Positions 34,405-43,198 of a stretch of 64,000 nt of DNA are shown here, piece after piece (positions within the stretch are counted from its first letter, which is position 1; each line of letters opens with the position of its first letter). The DNA lies in contig JBOHWH010000030.1 in the NCBI GenBank assembly GCA_050736695.1, positions 1 through 64,000 of the forward strand, written 5' to 3'. The notes under the pieces were generated by a model. The model was not told the origin of the DNA. It saw nothing but the letters and a program-made list of their open reading frames with translations, and did no database searches. Position numbers and translations under genes: made by a program. The stretch is from JBARDN01 sp050736695. Lineage in GTDB: Bacteria > Desulfobacterota > Binatia > Binatales > Binataceae.

Positions 34405-35052
34405 ATGGGAAGCTCTGTGGCGGAAGAAAAGAAATACCTGCGCGCGATCCTTACGGACTGCCGCATCGCAATGACGCCTTCGTGCGCTCGCGCGCGGTCG
34501 CGGGAAATTGCGCGGCGGATCCTCGCGTCAGATTTCTACCGTGACGCGCACATCGCCTTGCTGTACGCCTCAACAGGCAACGAAGTTTCTACCGAAGCAC
34601 TGCTGACCGACGCATTCGCGTCGGGGAAAATCGTGATGCTTCCGCGATATGATCGCGCACGCGGCCGCTATGAGGCCGCGCGTGTGGACGCGATCGATAA
34701 GCTCGTCGCCGGGGCATTTGGAATTCTCGAACCTCCCGCCGACGCGCCTGCTGCTTTGGCAAGCGATCTCGCCGGCGCTCTCGTCTGCGTACCCGGTGTT
34801 GCGTTCGGCGTGATGGGCCAGCGGTTGGGACGCGGCCAAGGCCATTATGATCGTTTCCTCGCGGAGTTCTGCGCGGACGCGATCACGATTGGTCTTGCCT
34901 ATTCGTTCCAGCTGCTCGAGCGGATTCCTGAACAGGAGTTCGATCGGCGGCTCAACTTGATCGTCACCGAGTCGGCCGTATATCGCGCCGCGGATGCGTC
35001 TGGGCGTCCGCGCGATACGGCAGGCCAAGGAGGTACACCAGGGTGGCTCTGA
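34405..35052 (+). CDS. 5-formyltetrahydrofolate cyclo-ligase
   Basis: A 215-residue ATP-dependent enzyme that returns 5-formyl-THF to 5,10-methenyl-THF. Motifs are KYLRAILTDCRIAM at the N-terminus, the substrate loop KIVMLPRYDR, GALVCVPGVAFGVMGQRLGRGQGHYDRFL (glycine-rich ATP site, about 130-157) and IGLAYSFQLLERIPEQEFD. The C-terminal 10 bases overlap the rny start. In many bacteria this gene (ygfA) follows ssrS and is co-transcribed with it. Confidence 0.92.
   Translation: MGSSVAEEKKYLRAILTDCRIAMTPSCARARSREIARRILASDFYRDAHIALLYASTGNEVSTEALLTDAFASGKIVMLPRYDRARGRYEAARVDAIDKLVAGAFGILEPPADAPAALASDLAGALVCVPGVAFGVMGQRLGRGQGHYDRFLAEFCADAITIGLAYSFQLLERIPEQEFDRRLNLIVTESAVYRAADASGRPRDTAGQGGTPGWL
35027..35034 (+). 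promoter_or_regulatory. Strong ribosome-binding site deciding the rny start
   Basis: AAGGAGGT lies 8 bases before GTG 35043, inside the end of the cyclo-ligase gene. It supports the GTG start over later ATG codons. Confidence 0.8.
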
Positions 35053-36647
35053 TTACCGCAATCCTGGGATTCGTTGTTGGTGGCGCGGTCTTCTTTATTT
35101 GGGGAATGATGCGGCGGCGCACTGACGCCGTCGATCACGAGGCCGCGCGCGCTCAGGCCGAAGAAATTAGCAAAGACATAGCCAGGGAGGCTCAAACCAG
35201 AAGCGAACTGATCGTCAAAGAGGCCGAAATACAGGCCAAGGATCTGGTCGTCGGCGCGCGCGCCGATGCGGAGCGCGAGGTTCGCGACCGCAGGCGCGAG
35301 TTGCAGGCGGCGGAGTCCAAGCACGAATCGCGCGAAGAGGCGTTCGAAAAACGGCAAGAGGCGTTCGAACGCCGCGAAGCCGATCTGAACCGCCGCGACC
35401 AGGCGATTCGCACGCGCGAAAAAAATATCACCGACAAGGAAGCGCAGCAGCAGGCGCAAATCGACGAAAAGATGGCGATGCATCAGGGGTTGATCGATGA
35501 AGCCCGCACCAAGCTCGAAGCCGTCGCCGGGCTCACGCGCGAAGAAGCCAAACGCACCCTGATGGACGAGATGCTCGGGCAGGCGCGCACCGAATCGGCC
35601 AAGCATATCCGCGTGGTCGAGGAAGAGGCGCGCGAAGAGGCCGATCGTCGCGCCAAGCGAATCGTGTCGATCGCAATCGAACGGCTGGCGGGCGAGTTCG
35701 TCGCCGAGCGCACCGTGTCGGTGATCGCGCTGCCGTCGGACGAAATGAAGGGCCGCATCATCGGACGCGAAGGGCGCAATATCCGCGCAATCGAAGCTGC
35801 CACCGGCGTCGATATCATTATCGACGATACGCCCGAAGCGGTGGTCATTTCGTGCCACAACCCGATCCGGCGCGAGATTGCGCGGGTGGCGCTGGGTCAT
35901 CTCATCTCCGACGGCCGCATCCATCCCGGAAGAATCGAAGAAGTCGTGCGCAAGGCCGAACAAGAGGTCGAGGAGTCGATCCGCGAGGCCGGGCAACGCG
36001 CGATAATCGAAGTCGGGGTGCATGGGATTCATCCGGAGCTGGTCAAGCTGCTCGGGATGCTCAAGTACCGGTATTCATACGCGCAGAACGTGCTGATGCA
36101 TTCGATTGAGGCGGCGTTTATCTGCGGCGCGATGGCCGCGGAGCTGGGCCTCAACGAAAAGCAGGCGCGGCGCGCGGCGCTGCTGCACGATATCGGCAAG
36201 GCGCTGACTCACGAGGTCGAAGGCTCGCACGCGCTGATCGGCGGCGAGCTTGCGCGCAAGTACGGCGAGTCGGCCAAGATCGTCAACGCGATCGCGGCGC
36301 ATCATGAAGAAGTGAAGGCCGAGACGATTCTGGCTCCGCTCGTCGATGCCGCCGACGCGCTGTCGGGAGCACGTCCGGGCGCGCGGCGCGAGGTGCTCGA
36401 GAGCTACGTCAAGCGGCTGGAAGATCTCGAGAAAATCGCCAAGTCGTTCAAGGGCGTCGAGAAATGCTTCGCCGTGCAGGCGGGGCGCGAGATGCGCGTG
36501 ATCGTCGAGCCCAATCAGATCACTGACGAAGACACGGTGATGCTCGCGCGCGACGTGGCGCGCAAGATCGAAACCGACATGACCTATCCCGGACAGATCC
36601 GGGTGACCGTCATCCGCGAAACCCGCGCGACCGAGCTCGCCAAGTAG
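35043..36647 (+). CDS. rny: Ribonuclease Y
   Basis: A 534-residue membrane-anchored endoribonuclease that starts mRNA decay. It shows an N-terminal membrane helix (ITAILGFVVGGAVFFIWGMM), a long coiled coil (about 30-200), a KH domain (about 225-290; GRIIGREGRNIRAIEAATGVD) and an HD domain with HSIEAAFICGAMAAEL, ALLHDIGKALTHE and HHEEVKAE. Length is normal. Translation is probably coupled to the upstream cyclo-ligase gene through a 10-base overlap. Confidence 0.97.
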   Translation: MALITAILGFVVGGAVFFIWGMMRRRTDAVDHEAARAQAEEISKDIAREAQTRSELIVKEAEIQAKDLVVGARADAEREVRDRRRELQAAESKHESREEAFEKRQEAFERREADLNRRDQAIRTREKNITDKEAQQQAQIDEKMAMHQGLIDEARTKLEAVAGLTREEAKRTLMDEMLGQARTESAKHIRVVEEEAREEADRRAKRIVSIAIERLAGEFVAERTVSVIALPSDEMKGRIIGREGRNIRAIEAATGVDIIIDDTPEAVVISCHNPIRREIARVALGHLISDGRIHPGRIEEVVRKAEQEVEESIREAGQRAIIEVGVHGIHPELVKLLGMLKYRYSYAQNVLMHSIEAAFICGAMAAELGLNEKQARRAALLHDIGKALTHEVEGSHALIGGELARKYGESAKIVNAIAAHHEEVKAETILAPLVDAADALSGARPGARREVLESYVKRLEDLEKIAKSFKGVEKCFAVQAGREMRVIVEPNQITDEDTVMLARDVARKIETDMTYPGQIRVTVIRETRATELAK

Positions 36648-36747
36648 CAGGCGCGCGAGAACAACTCTGCCATCGCAGGCGCGGCCGTAAGTGGCCGCGC
36701 CTGCGTGCTTTCGCCCCGGCGCATCGCGCGATATTATCGCAGTGCCG

Positions 36748-37293
36748 ATGCCGACCACACGCGAAGCGCTCGAAACCACGATCGCACTCGAAAAGCAGAG
36801 CATGTCGCTGTATGCCCTGATGGCGAAGATTTTCGCCGACGACGCAAAGCTGCGCGATTTCTGGTTTGGGATGGCGCGCGACGAGGCGCGCCACGTCGGC
36901 GCGCTCGACCTGGTCTCGACCGTGCTCGAGATCGACGGCCTGCTCGACGCGCAAAGTCCGATCTCGCTCGAAGACTCAAGTATCGTCAAGCTGCGCGCGA
37001 TGCTCGAGCGGTTCAATCGCGAGGCCGGCCCCGGACTAAAGATTCAGCGCGCGCTGGCGATGGCGCTCGAAGTCGAAGAGACCGAGCTCGAAGACCTGGT
37101 CGCCGAGCTGTTGAAAGCCGTGCAGGCACCTGACGAATACGAGCGATGCCTGCGCCTGCTGGTGCACGACCTGGGCGAGCTCGGCTTCATGATCGAGCAT
37201 CACTGCGCCGACGTCGGTTTGCTGAGCCGCTGCGACGCACTGTGCAACCGCCACGCCGAAGCCCTGCGAACCTCCGCCTCCGGCGGCCGCTAA
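36748..37293 (+). CDS. Ferritin-like/rubrerythrin-type diiron protein
   Basis: A 181-residue all-helical protein. Helix 1 carries LEKQSMSLYALMAKIF, helix 2 the ExxH motif in ARDEARHVGALDL, helix 3 EVEETELEDLVAELL, and helix 4 HDLGELGFMIEHHC. This arrangement of Glu and ExxH fits a four-helix diiron carboxylate bundle. No rubredoxin-type CxxC iron site is present. A peroxide- or oxygen-related role is inferred only. The start ATG 36748 (MPTTREAL) follows a GTG two codons earlier; either is possible. Confidence 0.72.
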   Translation: MPTTREALETTIALEKQSMSLYALMAKIFADDAKLRDFWFGMARDEARHVGALDLVSTVLEIDGLLDAQSPISLEDSSIVKLRAMLERFNREAGPGLKIQRALAMALEVEETELEDLVAELLKAVQAPDEYERCLRLLVHDLGELGFMIEHHCADVGLLSRCDALCNRHAEALRTSASGGR

Positions 37294-37681
37294 AGAACCT
37301 CCGCACAAGGCCATTTCGGTCATTTTGAGAGGCAGTGAAGATCTAAACGCTGGCGAATCTGTGGTATTCCACCAATCAAATTCGTCAAGCACCGAGCCAA
37401 CAATCGTCATTCCCGCGCGTGGCTGCCGCGCGAGGAATCCCGGGATTCTTCACTCCGCAGCGGAGCCTGCCCTGAGCGGCGCCGAAGGGTTCAGAATGGC
37501 GATCCGACTTGAGCAGAGGCTCCGTGGCCGGAGCGGTCGCCCGCGCCGTATCACAAGCCGATCGCTGGGGCGCCGATACTGGCGAGAATCACCGCACCAT
37601 CGATAGCTCCCCGCGTGAAAATTCGATGCGCGCGCGCCGGGTGGCGCGGCGTTGAATGGTTGGCTATATTTCCCGTAGTGC
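37294..37681. other. Intergenic region before tRNA pair, with a palindromic repeat
   Basis: No gene is recognised in these 388 bases. It contains a palindrome-bearing repeat (37398-37447) and GC-rich sequence leading into the tRNA genes. Confidence 0.5.
37398..37447. repeat. REP-like palindromic repeat, copy 1
   Basis: ATTCCCGCGCG (37409-37419) is the inverted partner of CGCGCGAGGAAT (37427-37438). The same unit, with small changes, occurs at 54670-54718. The GTCATTCCCGCG...GGAATCC type of sequence is a common dispersed intergenic palindrome in Proteobacteria. Confidence 0.75.
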
Positions 37682-37757
37682 TGAGGAGTGGCCAAACTGG
37701 CAAGGCACCTGACTCTGGATCAGGGGATTGAAGGTTCGAATCCTTCCTCCTCAGCCA
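37682..37757 (+). tRNA. tRNA-Gln (CTG)
   Basis: The 76-base cloverleaf has acceptor stem TGAGGAG/CTCCTCA, D-arm GCC...GGC, anticodon stem CCTGA/TCAGG with loop CTCTGGA (anticodon CTG), T-arm with GGTTCGAATCC, discriminator G and encoded CCA. Confidence 0.95.
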
Positions 37758-37795
37758 ACCCACCATCGCCAGCGCGGTGGGGCGCATCGACGGAC

Positions 37796-37870
37796 GGTCC
37801 CATCGTCTAGTGGTTAGGACACCGGCCTCTCACGTCGGGAACGCGGGTTCGACTCCCGCTGGGATCACCA
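37796..37870 (+). tRNA. tRNA-Glu (CTC)
   Basis: The 75-base cloverleaf has acceptor GGTCCCA/TGGGATC (one G-U), anticodon stem CCGGC/GTCGG with loop CTCTCAC (anticodon CTC), T-arm GCGGGTTCGACTCCCGC and encoded CCA. It is the last chromosomal feature before the low-GC island. Confidence 0.95.
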
Positions 37871-38149
37871 GAACAGATCAATCACTCAACGGCTACGGCT
37901 TCGTCGCCCGTTTCTCCTGGTGCTAAACGGGTGCCATCTTTTGGGCTGAGTGTGCCAACGAAATCGATATCTCGATGGCTTTTACCGAATTGCTGTTTGG
38001 TATAAGCTTCACACACACTTTCCGAGCCCAAATATTAAGGGCGACGTTTTTGTCGACTTCTACGGCTTCTGCAGCGTTCCGTATGAGGGCCTTTGAAAAG
38101 GGATGGGTTCTGTCCTAAAATTCAGGTCGGCAGAGGCAGGAGGAAGGAA

Positions 38150-38809
38150 ATGATGGCATGCGAAATATGTAGCGATCTTTCCTCGAAGGAGCCCGCGTTT
38201 TGGAACGAGTCGCTCTTCGAATCGGCCAATTTTCGTGTACTGCCCTCGCTCGGGGCGCTGGTTGAAGGTTGGTTGCTCTTGTTGCCGAAGCAGCATGCAA
38301 TTTCGATGGGCGCACTGGGCGATGACCTCATTGCGGAGATGCAACATGTTAAGAATCTGCTGGTCTCGACAATGGAGCGACCCTACTCGTCAGTTTGCGC
38401 ATTCGAACACGGTCCAAGCAGGGCTAATTCCCTAGTAGGCTGTGGAGTCGATCATGCACACTTGCACATCGTCGCGTTAAAGTTCGATCTGTTTTCTGCT
38501 CTTCAGCCATTCTTGCCGGGAGATGTACTTTGGTCTTCAGCATCTTTTGTCGAATGCCAGGCCGCGCACCGCAGAGGCGATGACTATTTGTATCTCGAAC
38601 AACCGATCGGATTGGGACGCCTTGCTAGCCACCGTGAGTTTGGTAGTCAGTTGTTCAGGCGCGCGATCGCTGCAGAAATTGGATTGCCTGATCAGTTCAG
38701 CTGGCGTGAACATCCACAGCTGCCAAACGTATCAGCAACCATTCAACAAGCCAGAAAATGGGCCGCTAACCTCGATCCGTTGGACCAGTTCAAGCGAGTT
38801 GCGGCCTGA
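38150..38809 (+). CDS. HIT (histidine triad) domain protein
   Basis: A protein of about 219 residues (start ATG 38150 or 38153; AGGAGGAAGG lies just upstream). CEICSDL near the N-terminus gives a CxxC zinc-type pair. The fold continues with FRVLPSLGALVEGWLLLLPKQH, and the triad GVDHAHLHIVAL supplies H-x-H-x-H. The extra C-terminal region of about 110 residues has no recognised family. HIT proteins are nucleotidyl hydrolases or transferases acting on nucleoside phosphoramidates, dinucleoside polyphosphates or similar. It is the first gene of a plus-strand island operon with a methyltransferase and an ATP-grasp/MazG-like protein. Confidence 0.85.
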   Translation: MMACEICSDLSSKEPAFWNESLFESANFRVLPSLGALVEGWLLLLPKQHAISMGALGDDLIAEMQHVKNLLVSTMERPYSSVCAFEHGPSRANSLVGCGVDHAHLHIVALKFDLFSALQPFLPGDVLWSSASFVECQAAHRRGDDYLYLEQPIGLGRLASHREFGSQLFRRAIAAEIGLPDQFSWREHPQLPNVSATIQQARKWAANLDPLDQFKRVAA

Positions 38810-38931
38810 AGAAAACGGAAATACCGGAGTCGGAACAGGTCCTTGGCTTCGCGCCCACCGACCTGACTGACAAACGAAATCCTCTCGACTGGAAGTCGAG
38901 GTACTCAGACCCCGTAGCTCGCCGGGGTATC

Positions 38932-39438
38932 TTGATCGAATCCGCATACTTGGGAGTTCTCCTCGCGGCTGCGCCTCTTTTGATGTTAGCTCTGTGGCTT
39001 GATCTTCCGAACAAATGGATGGGTCTCAGTCAGCAGAAGTATGGTTCCGTCTTAAAGTATGGCTTGGCATGGCTAGGCGGGACTCTCGGAGGGACCCTAT
39101 TCGATCTCAAGTGGCTCTATCACTCCATAGCTAAACAGTGGTGGCATCTCGATCGACGGTTGTGGCGTTTCTTTACGCCACACATCTCGGGAGGACTGGC
39201 ATTCGCGATGATAGCTCTGATTTCCTCGGGCTTGTTTCGGGTCTTCGACGCGACCGCAACCAAATCCTGTTCGGTCGTTGTAGCCGTGTCTTTTTTGGTA
39301 GGTTATTTCTCGGATAGCGCCATCGCTAAGTTTACCGAGATAGCCGACATTCTATTTGGTACGGTGAGCGGTAAGGGAAAAGGCCGCGAACAACCCAAAC
39401 CGCTTAGCTCCGACGGCGCGGACATTTCGGAGCAATGA
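38932..39438 (+). CDS. Island membrane protein of unknown function
   Basis: At least 168 residues from a TTG start (38932). Two or three hydrophobic segments are visible (SAYLGVLLAAAPLLMLALWL, ISGGLAFAMIALISSGLF, CSVVVAVSFLVGYFSDSAI), followed by a short polar cytoplasmic tail. The frame stays open upstream to 38770 with protein-like sequence (for example PTDLTDKRNPLDWKSRY), yet it has no ATG, GTG or TTG there. The only candidate is CTG at 38806, overlapping the HIT gene stop. The true start may therefore be a rare CTG, or the two genes may be joined by frameshifting. No family is recognised. Confidence 0.65.
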   Translation: MIESAYLGVLLAAAPLLMLALWLDLPNKWMGLSQQKYGSVLKYGLAWLGGTLGGTLFDLKWLYHSIAKQWWHLDRRLWRFFTPHISGGLAFAMIALISSGLFRVFDATATKSCSVVVAVSFLVGYFSDSAIAKFTEIADILFGTVSGKGKGREQPKPLSSDGADISEQ

Positions 39439-39548
39439 TGTGTCCCACTGTCACCACATCAGCGAGCTATCTTAAGTACCGACTTAGGGGCCTTTAGTTG
39501 CGAAGGTAACGAGTTGACGCAATCGCTGATCAGAAGTGGATACGGTCC

Positions 39549-40379
39549 GTGAGAGGCGCTTCTCCTCTTCGCTACCCTGGAGGTAAGTGGAGAATTGCAC
39601 CATTCCTCCGACGTGTTATCGAAATCAACCATCTCGACGATCCGATCTATATAGAACCCTATGCGGGAGGCGCCAGTCTGGCTCTTAGCCTGCTCTTCGA
39701 CGGTCTCGTAGCCGAGATTCATCTCAACGATCTAGATTTCGCAGTTTACGCTTTCTGGCGGAGTGTGCTCACGAACACGCGCGAACTCTTGAAACTAATT
39801 AGCGAAGTATCTGTCACACCGGACGAGTGGTACAAACAAAAGGCCATCTACGCAGAAGGTACACGGTCGGGTACGCTAGCACTTGGATTCGCGAAGTTCT
39901 TCCTAAACCGCACAAGCCACTCCGGGATTCTCAATGGTGGGATGATCGGGGGTAAAGAGCAAATGGGAAAATGGAAGTTAGACGCGCGGTTTAACCGGGC
40001 CGAATTGGCCCGACGTATATCGCGCATCTCCTCCGCTAAGAACCATATATTCATAACCAGCCGAGATGCTCTCGATGTTCTCAAAGATTGCCGCTCGTCG
40101 CGGAAGAGATTAGTCTATCTTGACCCCCCATACTACCGGCCGGGACGGCACTTGTATCTCAACGACTATAAGCCTAATGATCACTTTGCAGTTAGAAAAT
40201 GTGTCGAGAAGCTCGTCTGTCCTTGGATTGTATCTTATGACGACGTGAACGAAATCAGGAAACTATATAAAGGCGTACACTGTAAACATCTTGCACTCTT
40301 GCACACGGCTAGTCGCGCTCATCTAGGTGCCGAAATCCTCTACTTTTCACCTGAGCTTCGTATTCCGAAGTCGATCTGA
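39549..40379 (+). CDS. D12-class DNA adenine methyltransferase
   Basis: A 276-residue N6-adenine methyltransferase of the Dam (D12) type. Motif X-like PLRYPGGKWRIAPFL is at the N-terminus, the SAM motif YIEPYAGGASLALSLL at about 40, and the catalytic DPPY in LVYLDPPYYRPGRH at about 200. The target sequence is unknown; GATC is possible for this class but not shown. No restriction nuclease is adjacent, so it is either solitary or works with its island neighbours. The start is GTG 39549. GC content is clearly lower than in the core genes. Confidence 0.92.
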   Translation: MRGASPLRYPGGKWRIAPFLRRVIEINHLDDPIYIEPYAGGASLALSLLFDGLVAEIHLNDLDFAVYAFWRSVLTNTRELLKLISEVSVTPDEWYKQKAIYAEGTRSGTLALGFAKFFLNRTSHSGILNGGMIGGKEQMGKWKLDARFNRAELARRISRISSAKNHIFITSRDALDVLKDCRSSRKRLVYLDPPYYRPGRHLYLNDYKPNDHFAVRKCVEKLVCPWIVSYDDVNEIRKLYKGVHCKHLALLHTASRAHLGAEILYFSPELRIPKSI

Positions 40380-40443
40380 CAGAGGCTCCCTCAACGGGTC
40401 ATTCGCGGTCCTTAATAAGACTACTCTCTAACTAAAATAAACT

Positions 40444-43119
40444 GTGATTTCTAAAGAGCACAACAATGCTAAGCGGCATCCGCAGCGGCGTGGTCATCGC
40501 GCGCTAGCCCCGATTTGCTCTGTCCTTCGGCTATCGAGAGAAGGTCCCGCTCAGCTTGAACCTTCGGAGATTTCAGTAGAGCAGATAGGCTGGAAAGCAT
40601 ATGGCCTTTGTTGCCTACCGCAACGTTGGGTGCCGCGTTTCTTCGTAATCGCGGCTTCTTCAGTCCAAACGCAAGCAAGGGATTCAGCCTTTGAGGCATG
40701 GTTAGGCGACTGTTTACGGAAATCGGGTCTATCGGCCGACAAGGAATTATATGTACGGTCCAGCGGAACTGAAGAGACGTTAGATCAACGAGGCCGTTTG
40801 GATTCCACCCGGTGCGCGATCGAAGATGTGTCGGATGCAATCCGACACATGCTATCTAATCTGAAGCGAAGTGATGCAGAGCAGCTGCATTGGGTAATTC
40901 AAGGGGCTGTCACTCCAGTCCGAAAGGGACACCTTTCGAATGTCAGACGATTGAGTAACGAGGGACGTGACTGGGTCGTGGAGATCGAACCCGAATCTGT
41001 TCAGCTTGGATATACCACACAAATCGCCGTCAGAAATTGGCGAGACGCTGGAAATAGGTCTAATGCGTTTTTGACGTGCAGCTCTGAGACAGAGATCAAC
41101 ATCTCTTTGAAGCGCGTCGCGATGTGGGCGACGCCCTTAGTTTCACGAATTCACTTCGAATGGGTATGGGATGGTCAAACCGTTAGGATCGTTCAGGCCG
41201 ACGCCGAAGAACACCGTCGTGGAACCGCTCCCAAGTCACTTCTGCAAGTCAGAATACCCAAGATCCAGGTTGAAGTGCTGCAGGTATTCAGAATAGCGAA
41301 CTCAAATGACTACGGTCGCTACAAGAAGCTACGCAACGCAAAGATCTACCGGAGTTTCGGCTACCAGATGCCTACGTTTTATGTACTCGACGATGCGGAG
41401 GTTCTGAAATCTATCCGAGGGGGAGTGTTGCCTTCTCTATGTCTCGCAGATTTGGAAGAGCTTACCAAACGTCCACTAGTAATCCGCACTGATGGCGACG
41501 CGATTCCTGAAAACAAGCGGGAGATGTTGCCACGAAGTGAAGATCTGAGGTCTTCCGCGCAAGCAGGGAAGTGGCTCTTGGAAGACTTTAGCAGGAAACT
41601 TCAGCAGAACGACTTAGGGGCTTCGGGTATATGCTTGATCGCGCATCACTTCATCCCGTCGGTCGCTTCCGCATGGGCACGTGCAGAGCCCAGCAATCCC
41701 ATCGTTAGAATAGAGGCGCTATGGGGTGTCCCTGAAGGTTTGTATTGGTTTTCGCACGACACATTCGAAATTGACACGAAGGAAGCTCGGATCGGCGGTC
41801 ACAGACCGGCTCAATGGAAGCGATATACCTCTTGGGAGCGTTTACGATACAAAGGACTGTTCATAGCCTCCGATCAGACTGGCAAGTGGATTACACATTC
41901 TACAAAGCCTCCGTATGACTGGGCTAAGAGCATAACGCGGGAGCAATGGCTCTTCGAGATCGCTGAAACAACGAGGCGAATTGCGGAGGCCGAACGTTAT
42001 CCGGTGAGTGTCATGTGGTTCGTGGACAATCATCGCGAGATGAGCGCACATCCTATCTTGCCTTGGTATCACATGAGATCAGAGTTGTCTGGAGTCCTTA
42101 AACCGGCGGCGCCTCGACACAAATATCGATCTATTGGCGACCAGAAAATCAGGACTAGCAAAGATTGGGCGGATTTTAAGGACGCGCTCGCGAGTGGTAA
42201 AAGGACGGAGCGAGTCATCGTTGAACCGGTTGATCCTGAATTAATCAGAAATCCCGGTTTTGCTGAAGAGCTTGGGAAGCTCGCTTCCGAAAAGAGATTT
42301 GTAATCGAACTCGCTGGCGGAATCTTGTCGCATGCTTACTACATACTACGACGTCTGAATGCCGACGTGGAATGTGTTGATTTGTTTGGAATGGACGAGG
42401 ACGTGGTCGAATACAATAAAATTGTGCGAGACAAGGTTCCAAAGCGAATCGAAAGCCGCGGTGAAAGGGTAGAGAGTATTCAGCTGAAAGGCGAAGCGTT
42501 GATGCTCGCCCTTAGGCGAAAACTAGTTGAAGAAGCGTACGAAGCATTGGACGCGAGATCTGGAGAAGATCTCGTCTCTGAACTGGCGGACCTGCAAGAA
42601 GTCGTGCTGGCATTGCTCAAAGCCATGCATTCTTCGGTGTCAGTGCTTGACATTGAGCGCAAGGGAAAGCGCCGCCGCCGGGGCGGGTTTTCCCAGAGAT
42701 TGATGCTTGTAAAAACCGCGACTTTGCACTCTCTTCGGAAAGAACAACTCTCCGGTAAGTCTCGCATGCTAGACTTAAAGACTCGTGGTCAACCTGCCGC
42801 AGTAATTTCGAACCCAAAAGAGCTTCCCAGGGATCAGCTATATCGTCGCCCCGATCTGCGGTACCTCGCAGACAACGAAGTGGAAAAGTTGATCACGTTC
42901 GAAGTGACGGCGAGCCAGCTCGAAGAGAGTGGCCGCCAAACCTATCGGTTCCAAATGCCACTTGGCGAAGTCACAGCAAAGGAATTTGAGCTCAGTGTGC
43001 AGCTCATCAGAGAAAGGTCCAGGATTCGCGGAGTCATCTCATTGCGTTCCGATCTTACGCGTTCTGAATCTAGCGATGTGGAAGCCCGGCAATTGAAACT
43101 GAAGTTGCCTGAATCCTAG
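40444..43119 (+). CDS. ATP-grasp/phosphohistidine-like protein fused to MazG-like NTP-PPase
   Basis: An 891-residue protein. Residues about 40-270 look like the PEP/pyruvate-binding ATP-grasp half of PEP synthase: IGWKAYGLCCLPQRWVPRFFVIAAS, then VRSSGTEET (Arg105) and WVIQGAVTP. Residues about 290-510 look like a second, diverged copy (YKKLRNAKIYRSFGYQMPTFYVL, PLVIRTDG, EALWGVPEGL). GGILSHAYYILRRLNADVEC places a PEP-utiliser-type phosphohistidine at about His630. From about 655, YNKIVRDKVPKRIESRG and KLVEEAYEAL...SELADLQEVV match the MazG-like KLVRDKIP pyrophosphohydrolase family. About 155 further residues have no known fold. Domain calls are from motifs only. The start is GTG 40444. Confidence 0.72.
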   Translation: MISKEHNNAKRHPQRRGHRALAPICSVLRLSREGPAQLEPSEISVEQIGWKAYGLCCLPQRWVPRFFVIAASSVQTQARDSAFEAWLGDCLRKSGLSADKELYVRSSGTEETLDQRGRLDSTRCAIEDVSDAIRHMLSNLKRSDAEQLHWVIQGAVTPVRKGHLSNVRRLSNEGRDWVVEIEPESVQLGYTTQIAVRNWRDAGNRSNAFLTCSSETEINISLKRVAMWATPLVSRIHFEWVWDGQTVRIVQADAEEHRRGTAPKSLLQVRIPKIQVEVLQVFRIANSNDYGRYKKLRNAKIYRSFGYQMPTFYVLDDAEVLKSIRGGVLPSLCLADLEELTKRPLVIRTDGDAIPENKREMLPRSEDLRSSAQAGKWLLEDFSRKLQQNDLGASGICLIAHHFIPSVASAWARAEPSNPIVRIEALWGVPEGLYWFSHDTFEIDTKEARIGGHRPAQWKRYTSWERLRYKGLFIASDQTGKWITHSTKPPYDWAKSITREQWLFEIAETTRRIAEAERYPVSVMWFVDNHREMSAHPILPWYHMRSELSGVLKPAAPRHKYRSIGDQKIRTSKDWADFKDALASGKRTERVIVEPVDPELIRNPGFAEELGKLASEKRFVIELAGGILSHAYYILRRLNADVECVDLFGMDEDVVEYNKIVRDKVPKRIESRGERVESIQLKGEALMLALRRKLVEEAYEALDARSGEDLVSELADLQEVVLALLKAMHSSVSVLDIERKGKRRRRGGFSQRLMLVKTATLHSLRKEQLSGKSRMLDLKTRGQPAAVISNPKELPRDQLYRRPDLRYLADNEVEKLITFEVTASQLEESGRQTYRFQMPLGEVTAKEFELSVQLIRERSRIRGVISLRSDLTRSESSDVEARQLKLKLPES

Positions 43120-43198
43120 TAAAGGCGCTCTCGCAACTTGAGCTGCTTTCGGTGAATATAAGAAGTCTGGCTACTGCCCCTTCGGGTGGCTGAGCGCA

